Shown piece after piece: positions 21,801-38,130 of a stretch of 64,000 nucleotides of DNA (position 1 is the stretch's first letter; every line of letters begins with the position of its first letter). This DNA comes from Populus alba (Eukaryota > Streptophyta > Magnoliopsida > Malpighiales > Salicaceae), in NCBI RefSeq assembly GCF_005239225.2, contig NC_133293.1, positions 20,056,333-20,120,332 of the forward strand. The letters are read 5' to 3'. Below the pieces are notes generated by a model. It was not told the DNA's origin. It did not search any database and saw only the letters and a list, made by a program, of their open reading frames with translations. The translations under genes were made by a program, and so were the position numbers.

Positions 21801-22674
21801 TTCGCATCATTAGCATATTTTTGCAACTCTTTTTTTTTTTTTTGTGGCCTTTTCCTTCTTCATTTGTCACAAGCTAGCAGAACCAGCTTATGCTTAATCG
21901 CTGCCAAGAGAGGTTTGAAAAGTATGATCCTTTCAGAGTCATCAACTGTGAACGTTCGAGTCACCTTCATTTCTCAACGTAATTAAATGAGAAGGTCTAA
22001 TTCTGCAGCTCAGCTAGTATAGAATCACCGTGTATAAACGTTGTTTAATTTATCTGTTTTGAATAAAATCAGAACCTTTACTGTGAAATCTACATAAAAA
22101 CGTAACTAGTGATCACAGATGACTGAAAAGACACACAGTTGTACGGTGGCAGTCACATGCTTAGAAGAACCCCTTCTTCAATGCTCTGTGAGGCAATGTT
22201 CGCAAATGAATCAGGAGATATGGAGTGGTTATCGTCTAATCTTTCATTTTATCTTTGAGCTAGTTGGGTTTGGACCCAATTGGGAGCTTCTGATCAAGTA
22301 ATTAGAAATATATATCTATTTATAAATTTGCAATGCCAAGAGTGGTGGTGGGTGCAGCTAAAAGTGATGTGATAATAACAAGCAAAGGAGAAAGAAAAGG
22401 TAGACTAGGCTTTACTTGGAAGCACAATAGGTGCAAAGAAAGAGAGAATATGACATTGAAGTGAATTCTAAGGCAAGCGCCTGAAAATGACAAAAGGGAT
22501 AATAAAAGCCTCCCCTTTTCAAAGAGACTTTATCTACAAATTCCATGATTCACCCTCTCATTTTCCACACACCCACAAAAGAAAACCGAATGGGATAATA
22601 AAGGGGAAACCACCATGCACGCGCTAGCTGGAGCAAGCACTTCTTCATTATTCAAGCTGAAAAGGACCCGAGAT
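18900..22674. other. Intergenic region, no convincing gene
   Basis: On the minus strand near 20035 there is TATAAAAAG, about 50 bp upstream of an ATG at about 19985 (MAPITTLFFFLCSWFHDLST). This could be a very small gene or a non-coding transcript, but no family is recognised. A C-run sits at 19390-19400. The element at 20680-21490 is listed separately. The rest has only short chance frames; 22300-22674 probably holds the aquaporin 3' UTR. Confidence 0.4.
20680..21490. repeat. AT-rich repeat element with internal degenerate tandem units
   Basis: It is a block of about 800 bp and very AT-rich. It opens with GTTTTTTTCAAAAATGAA and closes with TTTTTCAAAAAAAACTACTT, which are loosely inverted ends. 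Between about 20885 and 21305 a unit of roughly 100-120 bp recurs in degenerate form: (A)TTTGATCTC or TTTGGTCCTC, then TTTTATTTGARATAATTT, then a TTTTAATT run. The right arm has TTTTCCATGACATAATCAAA and GGAAAATCTTTTC motifs common in short plant DNA elements. No coding sequence is seen. The class is uncertain. Confidence 0.5.
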
Positions 22675-25662
<2,988 letters not shown>

Positions 25663-25798
25663 ACCAAAAAACCTAAACTTGCTGTATTAAACTTCTCGGA
25701 GAGAAAGGAAGATAGGTTCTTCTTAGAAGAACAGGAGAGAGAGATTTTGGTCTTTTGGTTTTAAGAGTTGAGCGAAGGTTTGAGGGAGAGAGCAGGGG

Positions 25799-25805
25799 TA
25801 TATAT
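25799..25805 (-). promoter_or_regulatory. TATA box of the PIP2 gene
   Basis: The minus strand reads ATATATACCCC about 140 bp upstream of the ATG, at a normal distance for a plant promoter with a leader of roughly 110 nt. Confidence 0.6.
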
Positions 25806-26460
25806 GGTGATGAGAGTGGGGAGAGCTAGCTGCCTGATTTCTGTTTTCTTTTATTTTTTCCTTTGTCTTTTTTGTTATTGTTTTCCAATTAATTTAATTT
25901 ATTTTCTTTTACATTCTAGAATATTTATTTTTTAAAATTTATTTTTAATATGAGTAAAACAATCCAAAAAAACACAAAAATAAATAATTAAAAATTTTAA
26001 GAATACGGTACACCCACAAAAATTGACACCGCCATAGGGCCACATGGGAGTAACTTTTTCTCCATCCATTGTAAGCATATCATTTTTTATTCAATAATAA
26101 AAAATATTTGAAATAATTTATATTATTTTTATAATTAATTTTAAAAATACATTGTCTACATCAACCCAGAGCATCAAAAAAAAAAAATCATCAACCATCA
26201 AACTAATTCATTAAATTAATAAATTTGAAGAAGAAAGTTTCTCATAAACTTCTATTTTACTCAAAACTTAAATGATAATAAGTGAAGTGCACTTATTAGT
26301 CACTTGGATCCATCAAGCTTGTAAAATTAAATTAAATTATTAATAATATTATATTGTAGAGGAATGAACCCGCATGCGGCCAAATGAGAGTGGGCTCCTG
26401 TCTTTTTATATTGATCTGGCGTTTGGTAGGTTTCACTTTCACAGATGCTTAACTTTACCA

Positions 26461-26488
26461 CACCATCACCACCACCACCACCACCACC
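26461..26488 (+). repeat. (CAC)n microsatellite
   Basis: About nine CAC/CCA triplets with one CAT interruption. The His-rich or Gly-rich frames across it are artefacts of the repeat. Confidence 0.85.
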
Positions 26489-29451
26489 TCTCCACTCCGC
26501 GGCCCTCTCTCCTCTGTGGGCTGTCACGTAGCCATATGTTGAGCTGTCCTTGCCACTGCCGCCTGCAGTCTTTTCCTTTTCTTATTACCCACTTGTTTGA
26601 TTTGTCCATCTCACTTAGTTACCCTTTAGTTACCCTTCAAAGATGATTTTCACGCTCTGGTTTCTTCCTCGTTTGTTTTCTAAATAAAGCCTTGTTCTTT
26701 TCTCTTTTACTCCAAGGCACCTCTCCTTGGCTCAAAAGGCAAATTTGTCACTGAATCTGTATATTTGAAGCGTGTTTCGACACAACTTTTAACTGCATCA
26801 GCATTGGGAATGCAACTTTCGTGTGTCTGTCTCCGAGCTGTAGGTTGAAAGCGATTTTTCGTTTTAAAATAATTTTTTTTATATTTGTGTATCAAAATTG
26901 TAAAAAACAAATACTAAAAAATATGTAGCAGTAGTTTTAGGGGTTAGATTTGAAAAACACAGTGGAATTCATATGTGTTAGTTAAATAAATAATTTCAAA
27001 TATATAACTAAGAAAAGACATATAGATAACAACACGCCGCATTGCATAGATAAACGGAACCTTTAACTTGCGTAAAACACGTTGAGGAGGAAGAGAGCAG
27101 AGCTTGTATTCTTTGTTTCTTTTATTTTTATGTTTTGAAAATATTTAAAAAATAAATTAAAAATATTTTGAGCCAGTAGTTTTTCGTTCAATATTTTGGC
27201 TGGAGTCCACCCATTGTATCAGTGCCAAGGAGAAAACACGCGAGGAGGACTAGCCAGTGGGTCTCCACCCAAGTGAACCAGATGACAAGAGTGGTGAAGA
27301 GACAGGGCGGTGCAGACCCACGAGCTGGCAGATAGTCAAAAATGAACGAAATTCACTGTCCTTTAAACAGTAGTAGTGCCTAGTGTCCAGTCAAGTCTCC
27401 AGACGTTGCAACCTCTTAGTGGCTAAACGGTAGAGAAGGAACCAGAGAGCAAAAGAGGGGGCACTGAATTTTGATCATTTGAGTGTTTTGATAGAGGGAC
27501 ACGTGGGTCTCTCTCGGCCAGTTGTTATAATTGCTAGAATCATGGATCTTTCGTGCTTTTTAGGAGGAGATTTACTTTTCCCACATGGCAGAGATTGTGG
27601 CCTGAGATGGCTTGGCGGTGTACAAAAGTTAACGTTGGGGGGTGTGGTCACCGGTCAGTGACTCAGTGGTGGTTACATGGGACCTGATGGCTTGGTTACT
27701 GGTTCCCTATTGGAGAAGAGATACAGCTAGATGACACGTGTACAGTCACTTTACTTTGTATTCAGCTAATTAAAAAACTCAGCAGCTACCTGTACCAGCG
27801 GTGGGTAATTTTGTTTTCTACTTTACTATTATTGTTTTTTACCAGGAAGAAATGTTTAAATTCGATTTCTTTTTCTAATATATATTAATACTGGCTATGA
27901 ACTCGATAGGTACTTGACTTCTTAGGAGTTAGGAGGATGTGTTTTTCTGGCTTTACCTTCGAAGCTGATAGTGATTTTGACAATTTTTGTAGCCTTTTCT
28001 TTTAATTTCATCTAAATTCGTAAAATCATTTTTTTTTCTTTTTTTAATTTATGAATTACAAGAACTGCGTGCATTTTTTTTTATGACTCCATAGTTGATC
28101 TTGAAGAATTGATAAAAAAAAAAAAAAAGAGGTAATCTAGAAGAGTAAAAACTCGAACGTTTTAGAGAGTTCCATGAGTTTGCTTTAGCCTTTTGCCGTC
28201 ACTTTCAAGTGGTCGCACAAAAGCAAAGATAACGTTTTAAAATTACTTACATGACCGTTGTAGTTTGATTAGTGATTAAACAAACTCTCATTCATCCTAA
28301 ATAATAATAATAATCAATAAAATAAACTCTCAAGCTCTTAGCACGTACTCCAAATCAATTTTTAGTTTTCATGGTGTCCTAATTATAAAATCTAAATTGA
28401 TCATGTTAGTTCACTTGAGATCCCAGCTAATTCGAGATTTAAACTGATTATAATTAAAATATACATATAAAAAAATAATTTAATTTAATCTAAATAAAAA
28501 TTTAAATTGATTTGAGATAAAACTCAGACTTTAAATTGCTGATATTTTGATCAAGATAATATTATTTTAATTAAAATAAATAAATATATTTAAATTATCC
28601 TTCAAAACTATAACTCGAGTATGGCTTCGAAACGAGTTTTATATCTATAATCCACTCACCAATACAAGGACAGGATTGTTTTAGTTTAGTACTGTGGATA
28701 ACTTATTATAAATGTTATTCCATTCCCTTTGTTGTTAAATCATTGTGGTTGTTAGTCATGGCTTTTGCACAGCTCACCATCATGTACATGCAGCAAACTT
28801 GGTAAAATGTCAATGACATGTTTGCAGCATTTTTAAGATTATTAAAACAGGACCGAAGTGGCATTTTTCTCTTTTTTTATATGATTTGGATAATCTCCAT
28901 GAAATTAAATCTTGTTTGCGCTACTTGATTCTGGAAAGAACCACCCTCTTCTCTTGTCCTTCATGGAGGAGGAGCTTCAGTGGGTCCTGTAATCACAGGC
29001 GAACTTGTCTTATTGGTCGGTCAGCCAGCTAAGCAAACCCGCATTGAGCACATGAGAGACCACCAAGCAAGACCCAACTAACCCATACTGACCTCACAGT
29101 GTTTTGTCTAACAACTTTGTTAATTATGTTTAGTCATCAATTATTTTGATTTTCCTCGTTAACCAGGAACTTGATCATACTAGGGGGGGAAACTGAATAC
29201 CTCCCCGTCCTTCTCTCATCATCCCCTTGAAATTCATAGAGTTGAGAGAATTCGAAGCATAATTATCATGTTCGATTTCAGAATTGGTTAGGAAAAAATC
29301 ATTACTTGTCAAAATCAACTTATAATTCATCAAGGCAGCCCCTTTTTTTACTCTTTTTTTTTAAAAAAAAATTCAACTCTTTGGAAGATGAAATGTTCGA
29401 GTCAGATTTAATGGCTATTTGAAAATGCATTAACTTTTTAATTTATTGGTG

Positions 29452-29452
<1 letters not shown>

Positions 29453-29496
<44 letters not shown>
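29453..29496 (+). repeat. (TA)22 microsatellite
   Basis: An uninterrupted run of 22 TA units. It is likely length-polymorphic. Confidence 0.95.
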
Positions 29497-29500
<4 letters not shown>

Positions 29501-31576
29501 TGTAAAAAATAACTATGGCGACAAGAACAAACAAACATATAGAAAAACCGATGACGTAAATAAGGACCTACACGGCGACCAAGCCTCTGGCTGTAGCATT
29601 TGGCGGTGTTCAAGGATGTCGGTAAATCAAGATAGCCCCGGTTCACGAGGACATGGCTTTTACTTATCCACGATTGTGATTCCTGTATTTTATTTGATGC
29701 AAGAAGGCATGCACAGTAAACCCATGCTCCGACAGGTAACTAGAGCCGGCCACCCGCCGAGATGATGATATGCTAATTTAATTGCAAAGCAATCATTTTC
29801 TGTTTTTTTATTTATTTAAGGCAACAATTTTTCTTTTTGTTCACGTCCAAATACCATTGCATAATATCAAGTGATATAAGATTCTGTCACAGGATGAATT
29901 ATTCGAGACAGCTCGGAATGAAACTTCAAGGGAAAATCAGTATCCTCATTCAAATCTCTGACATATTTATTGTATTTAAAAAATAATATAAATTATATAT
30001 TAAAATATTATTTAATAATTTATCGCTTTTGAGTTTTATTTGAGGATTTATATTAAAAAATAATATAAATTATATTTTAAAATATTATCTAATAGTTTAA
30101 ACTATTGGTTAAATTGATTTTTTTGACCTTATAAACACTAGTTATAGCAATTGATTTTTTTAATTAAAAATATATTAAAATAATTTTTTAATTTTTGATA
30201 TTAATATAACACAATAATAAAAAAAAAATCATTTTGTTTTTATAAAAACCAACTTGAAAAATATTTTAAAAAATAAAAAATTACATGTTACCCACAGAAT
30301 ATAATTTAAAAAAATTAAAGCTATCAATCATGTGATAAACAGTAATGATGATTAGAAATCAACATCGAATCTCATAAAATCAAACAGACATTTTGCAAGG
30401 AAAAAAAAGAGATTGATATCCTGGAGATGCATGAAAATAATAATAACAACGTGTTTCAAATTTGGCAAACCGACAAGCACAGCCAACTTTCGACAGCCAA
30501 CAACTGGTTACGTGCCAGGGCTTGAGTCCTTTCCATCCTAGTTCTTCAAGGACTGTCACTGCCGACTGGACTTGAAGCATACCAGGTGTCCAGACATATC
30601 TTTATCGGTAAGTTGCTTTATCGTTTTCACTTGGGTTTGGTCGGTTGATTCATTGCCATTACTGCTTAAAAGAGAATTCAAATCCTACTTAAAGAGTGGA
30701 AACGAAATGTAGCACGTGACCTTGATATTAAAAGGGTTGGCTTTGTACCCAGGAGAATTCAAAGACTTTTGGTGAATAAATGCTTGAGCCTGACTCCTAG
30801 ACATGGGAGTTGCAAAGATGCAGGCAAGCAAGAGTTTGCGATCCCTAGAGATGCTAGTCTTGTTTTCTAATTCAAGCCATCAATTGAAGAGTAAAAAGAA
30901 GTAAAGATCAAAGCCAGGCACACACGGCAGGCCTTGTTAACACATTAACAATAATTTTATTATTATTGTGATAATATTTATTTTTTTAAAATTTTTTTAT
31001 TTGAAAATATATCAATATAATATTTTTTATTTTTAATAATTTATTTTAATAATAATAAATAAAAAAGGATGTAAAAATACAAAAACTTGCGAAAAGGTTA
31101 CTATCAGACTCCCGGGAGTTAGGTACGCTTACTTTTGGTTTAAAATTAACCCATTCTAATTTTTTAATGCCCTTTTATTAAAATTCAGCATATCTCCATA
31201 AAATTAATTGAGAGTTTTGGTTCCGCAACTCAAATCCACAATCTTTGAACAAGCTTCATGACGGATAACCCTGTATTAGCATCTCAATAATCTTCTTAAA
31301 ATGAAGTTATTCATACTAGGACTGGAGGATTTGTAAGAGATTATTTCATCTATAATTCAGTCCAATAATCTGCAGGAGTAAATAAAATTCACTCTAGAAT
31401 CAAGGGAGAGTTTGAACTTATTATGTGGCGCGGCTACCTCCATGATATCATCTTGTGGGGTTTCGTTATCTTTTTTCCATGACCACTGACAAAGATGGTT
31501 AACCGGTGGGTTCTGGCTAACCTAGATAAAACCACAAATGGAATTATCACGACAAACCAAAATAATTGACTTGAGA

Positions 31577-31690
31577 CAACACAGGTTTCTTTAGCCAACG
31601 TTGCCGGCTCCTGCCTGTAACGGGAACGAGAAAATAATGACGTTGTTACAATACAAGTTTTATTAGCCAACGTCGCCGTCTCCTAGACAA
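31577..31690. repeat. Two-copy imperfect tandem repeat, period 72 bp
   Basis: ACAACACAGGTTTCTTTAGC followed by CAACGTTGCCGGCTCCTG is echoed 72 bp later as ACAATACAAGTTTTATTAGC followed by CAACGTCGCCGTCTCCTA. The GC-rich CGYYGCCG core stands out in AT-rich surroundings. Confidence 0.6.
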
Positions 31691-33690
31691 TCACGAAACC
31701 CAGGAAACAATGGGTTGTTCAGTCTTTGTTATAATAGGATTGTAATAAAAAAAAATTAGGAAAACAGTTTGAAAAGTCAAAAGAATCACCAGAGAGTCTG
31801 TCTCATGTGTCATTTCGAGACTTCAGAATTTCAAGCGTCATCAACAACTCATTTTTTTTTAATAAAAAAAAAAAAAAAAACAGGATAGAAATAATTGTAT
31901 TAAATTTTTTTAAAAAACTATTTTAAAATTTAAAGAATAAATATTATCTTTATTACAACTACATAAAATGTAATAAAACTTAATAAAATCACTTCTATCA
32001 TATTTTTTAAGTAAATCAGAGACGACACCTTCTACTCTTCAAACCGTGATATTTACTAAATAAGTTTTCGTGTTATTTCCCAGAAAACTTTTCTTACCTT
32101 GCTAGCTCGAAAGAGAAAAAAGAACTCGTGATAATAAAGTTCATTGACCAGCATTAACGTCTCGTGAAAATAGTTATTTCCCCAGAGAGTTTCAAGAATA
32201 CAATTTGCTGGACCCCTCTAGAAAATTTATGAAACTTCAAGCTAGCCGTTATCAATTGCAGGCTCCTTCCACCTTACAGTCGGCTAAAATAAATACACAG
32301 AGCTTTCAACGGGGTCCATGTCTTCAAGGCAGCAATCGGTATATTCCTTAATTTTCAAGTAAATTTGGTCCAAGCTTGAGGAAGACAAAAAACCCGTGGG
32401 TTCGATCCAAAGGCACAGTACAACTTACATCTACTTGTTGCTACCACTACAGTTTTATGACCTGAAGTCAATCACGGTCTAGATTTCGAACAAAGCAAAC
32501 CACCCAGTAACACATGAATCTTATTTTTCACTAGAATAATCCTCTCCTTTTCCTTCTTTTTTCCTGAAGCAAAATGATATCATTAAGCATAGAAAATCCA
32601 ATATCAAGTAGTTGGGCTTGCCTTTTCTTTTTCTTTTCAAGGTTTCATCAAAGGAAAATAGCATTCCAATTATTCCCAAGCAAAACAAACCTTCTCATCT
32701 TTTTATGTCATATCAAATCGTGAAGGGTCATAACAGAGATCCTGTAGACACCAAAAAGAAACTTTCCACAAAAAGTTGAACATTAAAGAAACAGATATCA
32801 CATGAACACAGTTAGAATCCAGTAATAGACAGAATCTTTTCCTACCACCCTATAGTTTAGGAGGACTTGAACCAGAAGAATAAAGGAGATTATATTTCAC
32901 TACATCATTGTTAACAATAGCAAGGAACAAAATAAAGATTGTTAAAAAAAATTGGCATATACAACAGCTGGACTAAGATCATCATTGTTTTCATGGTTAT
33001 TCGTGAAAGGGAAATAAATTGGATAACCATAATGTTATTTTAAGGACATGCAAGTGCACATGCCATTAATTCAGCCGCTCACTTTCGTCCAATGTTAGCT
33101 ACTTAAGCATGAGATGCATGAACATTAAATGTAAAGCTCTTTTTTCCCGCCAATCATCTATAAAAATTTACCAGACATCATGCGTAGTTAATCCTGCAAA
33201 ATACCAGGCAGACAACTCTACGGTCTCAGTGTAAAGCAGTCAAAGGAAATTATTCCTTGACCGAAATACCACCACATATCCTTGCAACAATCAGAGGTAC
33301 AATAACTTTGCAAGACTCAATGTACACCCCTATTAGAGATGATGACCAGTTTAATTTTTGCACTCAAATCTTTGTTTTTTCAATTAGTAACTTTCAAATA
33401 CTTTCTTAAAAGAGGATAAAATCCACTTTGTTTTTAATGTGTCAAGGAACGACATTTCGTTTTCGAATGAAAAACCATGAAAGGGCGCTTTTAATCACAA
33501 ACTGGCTTCTGTACAGGATATACATAAAACCCAAACCTGGAATTCTGACACGAACAATGTACATCGGGTACAGCTAACAAGTTGGCATGGAGGTGACTGA
33601 TGATGATGTTTGGTTACAAGAGAAATGCTAACCAGCTAAGTGAGCATTGAGCATTTACAAAAACAGAAGAAAGAAAAGGAGTTTTGAAAG

Positions 33691-36600
33691 TTAAGCAGAA
33701 AACCCAGATTCCATCGCTTGCAAGATTGCAGCAGTATCAAATCTAAAATTTCTGAAGCTCTTGCCAGGGCCCATGTCAGGAGGATGAGCATCAAATACAG
33801 GCTTAGTTAAATGGCTCTCTGTTATCACTGTGCCGCTCCCTAGAGAAGTGTTCTTCGCTTTCCACACACACGTAGCTTGACAGAAATTAAAAAAAAAAAT
33901 CATCAGAGAAAGGGGCTGCCACTTCATTGATCCTGTTACTATCTTAAGAACAGAGGATCACGTATAAGACCATCCTATATGAGGCTTCACATCCTCATAA
34001 GATAGTAAATGCCAACATTTAGGAAAGTGTAATCATTGATATCCTAATATAAAAGGCATAATTCTCCACTAAATCTATTAGTATATTTTAACATTCTGAG
34101 ACTGGAAAGAGAGGTCAAACCTTTGAGAGGCATATCAGGTCTTGGGGCTGCAGGGGGCTGGTGTGACAAAATCCACGATTTCAAAGACCTGTATGTAGAC
34201 ATAATATTTATCAAAAATAACAAAAAAATAGTTCAAGGCCTGATACGTCTGTTCATATAGTGTACCAAAGTACTCACGCTAAAAACGGAGCAACCATGTA
34301 AAGCTTGAGGCCAGTGATGCTGCGAGATATTACTTTGTCACTTGCTGGCTGAAGTTCATCAAGCCGCTGCCATGCAATTTCCTGCAAGCAGACAACATAA
34401 TTGCAAAATTCTACAACCAGCCAAGATTTGATGCTCATTATATACAAGCTAGAGATGGATTATCACAGGCTAATTGGTGAAAACATGCAACAAATACAGG
34501 CGAGGCCTATAAAAAAGTCAAACAGGTCATTCCTCATTGACGAAAACAGACGCAGACAGTCCTAAGATTCTTCAATCGAAGTAAACACCCATTTTATTGA
34601 TGTCTGTCAGCATCCTATATCATTGTTTGGTCAAGTAAAGAAAGCCTTAATTAATGATCTGAGACCATTTTTAATGTTTCTATTTAAGTAGATACTAAGA
34701 TAATGAAATTACAAATAAGGCTAGATGATTCTATACAAGAAGTCACATACACTGATCTCCTTTTTTGTAAGAGGTGCAAAGGCAGTGTCATCCTTCACAC
34801 CAGCAATTATGTAAAGCCGAACCCTCTGCTGTCCAAACATCTCTTCAATGTAGTCATCTTTGTTAAGAAGATTTGAAACATCAAAGCCAGTTTCCTCCAG
34901 CACCTATATTCCACAACAGAAAAGGCAGGTTAATAACTAATTTGTGTATGTGTTTGTGGGGGTGGCAATCATTTGCATCATCCTAACAGTTCTTTTAATC
35001 ACTTTTCTGAAGAAGTATTCAAAAGCATACAGCAATCAATTAAAGCCCTTTCCTAAGAGAAGGTCTGCCCCCCAGCCATCCGAGAATCAACTAAAATAAT
35101 TTACAGTGATGCTTGTGCAACAAATGGATTAAAATAACTTTCTATCAGTAATAGAACCTTTTTCAACTGAAAAATAGTTGAAGAAGAGCTTGTCAGCATT
35201 TGGATTGGAAAATCTAAACATTCTAAATCTAATGATGCAGCCAAGGAAAGAGAAATTTATAAATTATTTTAAATTGATTATAGATTTTAAAATTTCTCAT
35301 CAAACTAGTCCATGTAGGAATTCATATACTCGGGAATAATTGATAATAGTTAAGATTCTAAGCTTCCCTAAGAAGTAAAATATTAATTATGAGTTTTCTA
35401 ATATTTATGGTTTTCTTTTCCTATCTGGATTTCAATTCCCTATTTCATCTGTTAAGGCTTTTAGAGCCTCCAGATGGAACATCTAGTCTATGTAATCAAA
35501 CGACTTCAATAATGGAATTATGAGTATTTTAGTTTAGTTTAGAATTGTCGCCTTGAGTTTTTTTCTCTTTTCTTTTCTTTTCTAAGCACTGTTTTCTTCT
35601 ATTTCTTTCTTGTAGGTAACTTCGGTTACTATTCACTGTTACATTAGAAACCCTAATCTCTTTACTAAAATCCCTGTAATTCCAGATCTAGCCCTGCATC
35701 ATCTAATAGCAGAATGCAACATGGACGTATCAAAGTATGACAATTTAAAACCCACAAAAGAGAACAATTTTGAGCCTGGCAGGTATTGGTGATTAGGTCA
35801 ATGCAACTTATGGTCAACAAAAGTAGAAAGATGAAGGACAATTAACAAAATACTCCTTCAGAGACAAAATGATGCGGATCAGCCCATTGCGTGATCACGT
35901 GGTTTGCATCACAAAACATAATCTGTCTCTTTCTTCCTGCAGATATCTCCAAATGGGACAGAATTTTAGGATCCCAAGCCCATTGTTGCATGCATTTATC
36001 AAGCTGTCCACTATTGAAACATCTATAGCCAATCTGTGTTTCACTGAATCAATAGCACCATTCAGCACAAAAGTAACTATCACTGCTAATATCTAAAACC
36101 TTTATAGATTGTCACTATCACCAACACCCTGATTTGGCCAATTAGGTTATTGCAATCATACCAGATTAGAATGCTTTCTAAGATAAATGAAGGAGCACAC
36201 AGACATTCATACACGTGAAAAAAGCTTACTTCTCGGATAGCACAAGCTTGGTCTTCCTCATCTTTGTTCTTTTTTCCCCTTGGGAAACTCCAGCTCGTCC
36301 CTTTCCATCCCTTCACTAGCAAGCACTATCAATTACACCAACCAAGATAGGAAAGTTGATAAAGGGAATTCACAAGTTCACAATAATTAACTAGAGTGCG
36401 GAGTAAATCTGAAAAAGTAAATAGTTTAAATGTATTCCTTAAATCATTCAGAAAAGCCTTCATTGAAGCCTCGGAATTAAAAGTTAAAACAGGGACTCAG
36501 GTAATCATGCTTTAAACTTCAGAACCAAAATTTACTAAGCTTGCACAAGTTATTGCCATACACACAAAGTAGCGATGCTTTAAGAAAATAGACATCATCT

Positions 36601-37621
36601 TAACTATGTCCACAATTTAAAACACTTGGGTTCCCCGAACACCTAGCCTCTCATCTGAGGATCATTTTCCCTTCTTTCCTTTCACTTGCAAAGATTCGAT
36701 ACTCTCGTCTCAGCAAAGAATATATCTCGTATCTGTGGAAGATAAATGCACCACTTGCACCCATTCACAAAACAATTTGTGCCATTGAGCTTCTGAACCT
36801 GAACTAAAGTTTTCTCCAGCTAAAAAGTACCAGACCCAACATCACTAATCCTCCAAGCTTCTTATTAAAATGTCCTTAAATTCAGTCCAGCGTCATAATA
36901 AAACTCCCATTAGTTCAAAATTCAAAATCTTGATCATATACCAAGTACACTGATTTCCTCTCATTCTTTTTAAATTAGTATCACAATAGGAATGACTTTC
37001 TTCCCGCCTTTTCTTTAAGAACTTGAAAATATTAACAATCAAGCACCGAGTAACCCAGACAAAATATGAGCAAAAACTCTAATTCACCGCAAATCAATAC
37101 AAAAACAAATACGATTACTAGCACTACTACGAATCACTATCTTTCACTAACAAAAGTCCTCACCCGTTCAAAAGTCTCGTCCAAAATAATCGCACCGGTC
37201 ACCGGAACTTTAACTTTGTAAGAAGTAAAATCCTTAAAAATATCATCAATATGAGCAACATACGGTCTTAAAACATCACAACTGTTAAACACTGCATCTT
37301 ATTAAGGAAAGGAAAAAAAACCTAAAAAATCAGAAGAAAATAGCCAAAAATTAAAGAAACGATAAATTTTTTTAAAAAAAAGATACTCAAAGAAGTGAAT
37401 TCCTTCAAAGTGAAGGACTTTAATGAGGGATTTTTCTCGACAGAATTATCTTCATAGAACCAATACGCGGACTCGACCAGAAATAGAATTCTCTCGAACG
37501 ATTGCTGGTCTTCTTTTGGAACATTTAGAACAAGCCTACTGCAGAGATCGTCGAGGAGTTCTTGTGGAGGAAGACAGCCGTTCTTAAACGGAACGCTACT
37601 TGATCGATTCAGGCCGGACAT
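33691..37621 (-). CDS. DCP2: mRNA-decapping enzyme DCP2 (Nudix hydrolase)
   Basis: Seven exons: 37621-37387, 37291-37164, 36325-36230, 34903-34751, 34381-34278, 34188-34121 and 33875-33691. All junctions keep phase and give 322 aa. DCP2 removes the m7G cap from mRNA (releasing m7GDP) in cytoplasmic P-bodies with DCP1 and VARICOSE, committing mRNA to 5'-3' decay. The N-terminal regulatory domain is [20 protein letters not shown] through [20 protein letters not shown]. The Nudix box is split across exons 3/4: Gly138, Glu144, Arg152-Glu153, Glu156-Glu157 and Gly159 ([10 protein letters not shown]), so the catalytic glutamates are kept. Box B follows ([16 protein letters not shown]). The protein ends [20 protein letters not shown], a C-terminal element seen in plant DCP2. 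It is a little shorter than Arabidopsis DCP2/TDT. The start is ATG 37621; the codon before it is TTG. Confidence 0.95.
35270..35700. mobile_element. Possible LTR remnant in DCP2 intron 3
   Basis: The intron block reads like a non-coding LTR: pyrimidine-rich runs, a CTTCAATAATGGAATTATGA segment resembling an LTR polyadenylation region, and a boundary with more complex sequence around 35640-35700. Exact ends and target duplication were not found. Confidence 0.25.
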
Positions 37622-37954
37622 CAATTTCTCGATCCCTAAACCCTAAATTTTTATTTATTTTAGTGGAGTAGAGAAGGAGCTCGCTCTTTCAGTCTCTCCT
37701 TTCTTAGGGAATTCGGGATCGAGTGAGGAGCTTCCAGTTCCACATCGAATAATTTTATGCCTCTGAAGGAGGGGAGAGGATGTTGATTCTGAGTATAATT
37801 TATAATATTGGGATTTCATAGTGGGCCGGAGGTAAGATTTCTGGACCGGAATGGGCTGGATGAGAATGAAGGCTGATCGGCCCATCATTCATGTAGTACA
37901 AGCTAATTTGTTCATATGTAATAATAACCCATCTCCAAGAAAGAATCGCTGAGA

Positions 37955-38130
37955 CCTGTTTGTTTTTGTGGATTTAAAGTATTTTTATAAAAAATAATTT
38001 GTTTTAAATTATTATTTAAAATTTTTAAATTTTTTATATGGTAGTATCAAAAATAAATTTTAAAAAATAAAAAATATTATTTTTAAATATTTTTTAATAA
38101 AAAAATACTTTTAAAAAAACAACTGGTACT
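37955..38130. repeat. AT-rich MITE-like element copy
   Basis: It begins TTTGTTTTTGTGGATTTAAA and ends AATACTTTTAAAAAAACAAC, which are inverted matches of each other (TTTAAAGTATTT against AAATACTTTTAAA). The AT-rich core resembles the other copies in this window. Confidence 0.55.

Larger units (their letters stand above)
25830..33690. other. Long intergenic region, no gene recognised
   Basis: About 7.9 kb with only short open frames that look like chance. It contains microsatellites (listed separately) and AT-rich element-like blocks at about 29985-30280 and 30950-31075. A 72-bp-spaced imperfect repeat of TTAGCCAACG..GCCG occurs at 31591 and 31663. 26700-27750 and 28900-29100 are less AT-rich, but I see no exon series in them. 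The right end (about 33470-33690) is probably DCP2 3' UTR. Confidence 0.5.

Noticed and set aside
26374..26646. His-rich and Gly-rich open frames
   Set aside because: They are produced by the (CAC)n microsatellite and have no other protein-like features.
29452..29646. Minus-strand frame ending in alternating Tyr-Ile
   Set aside because: The tail is the (TA)22 microsatellite and the rest shows no family signal.
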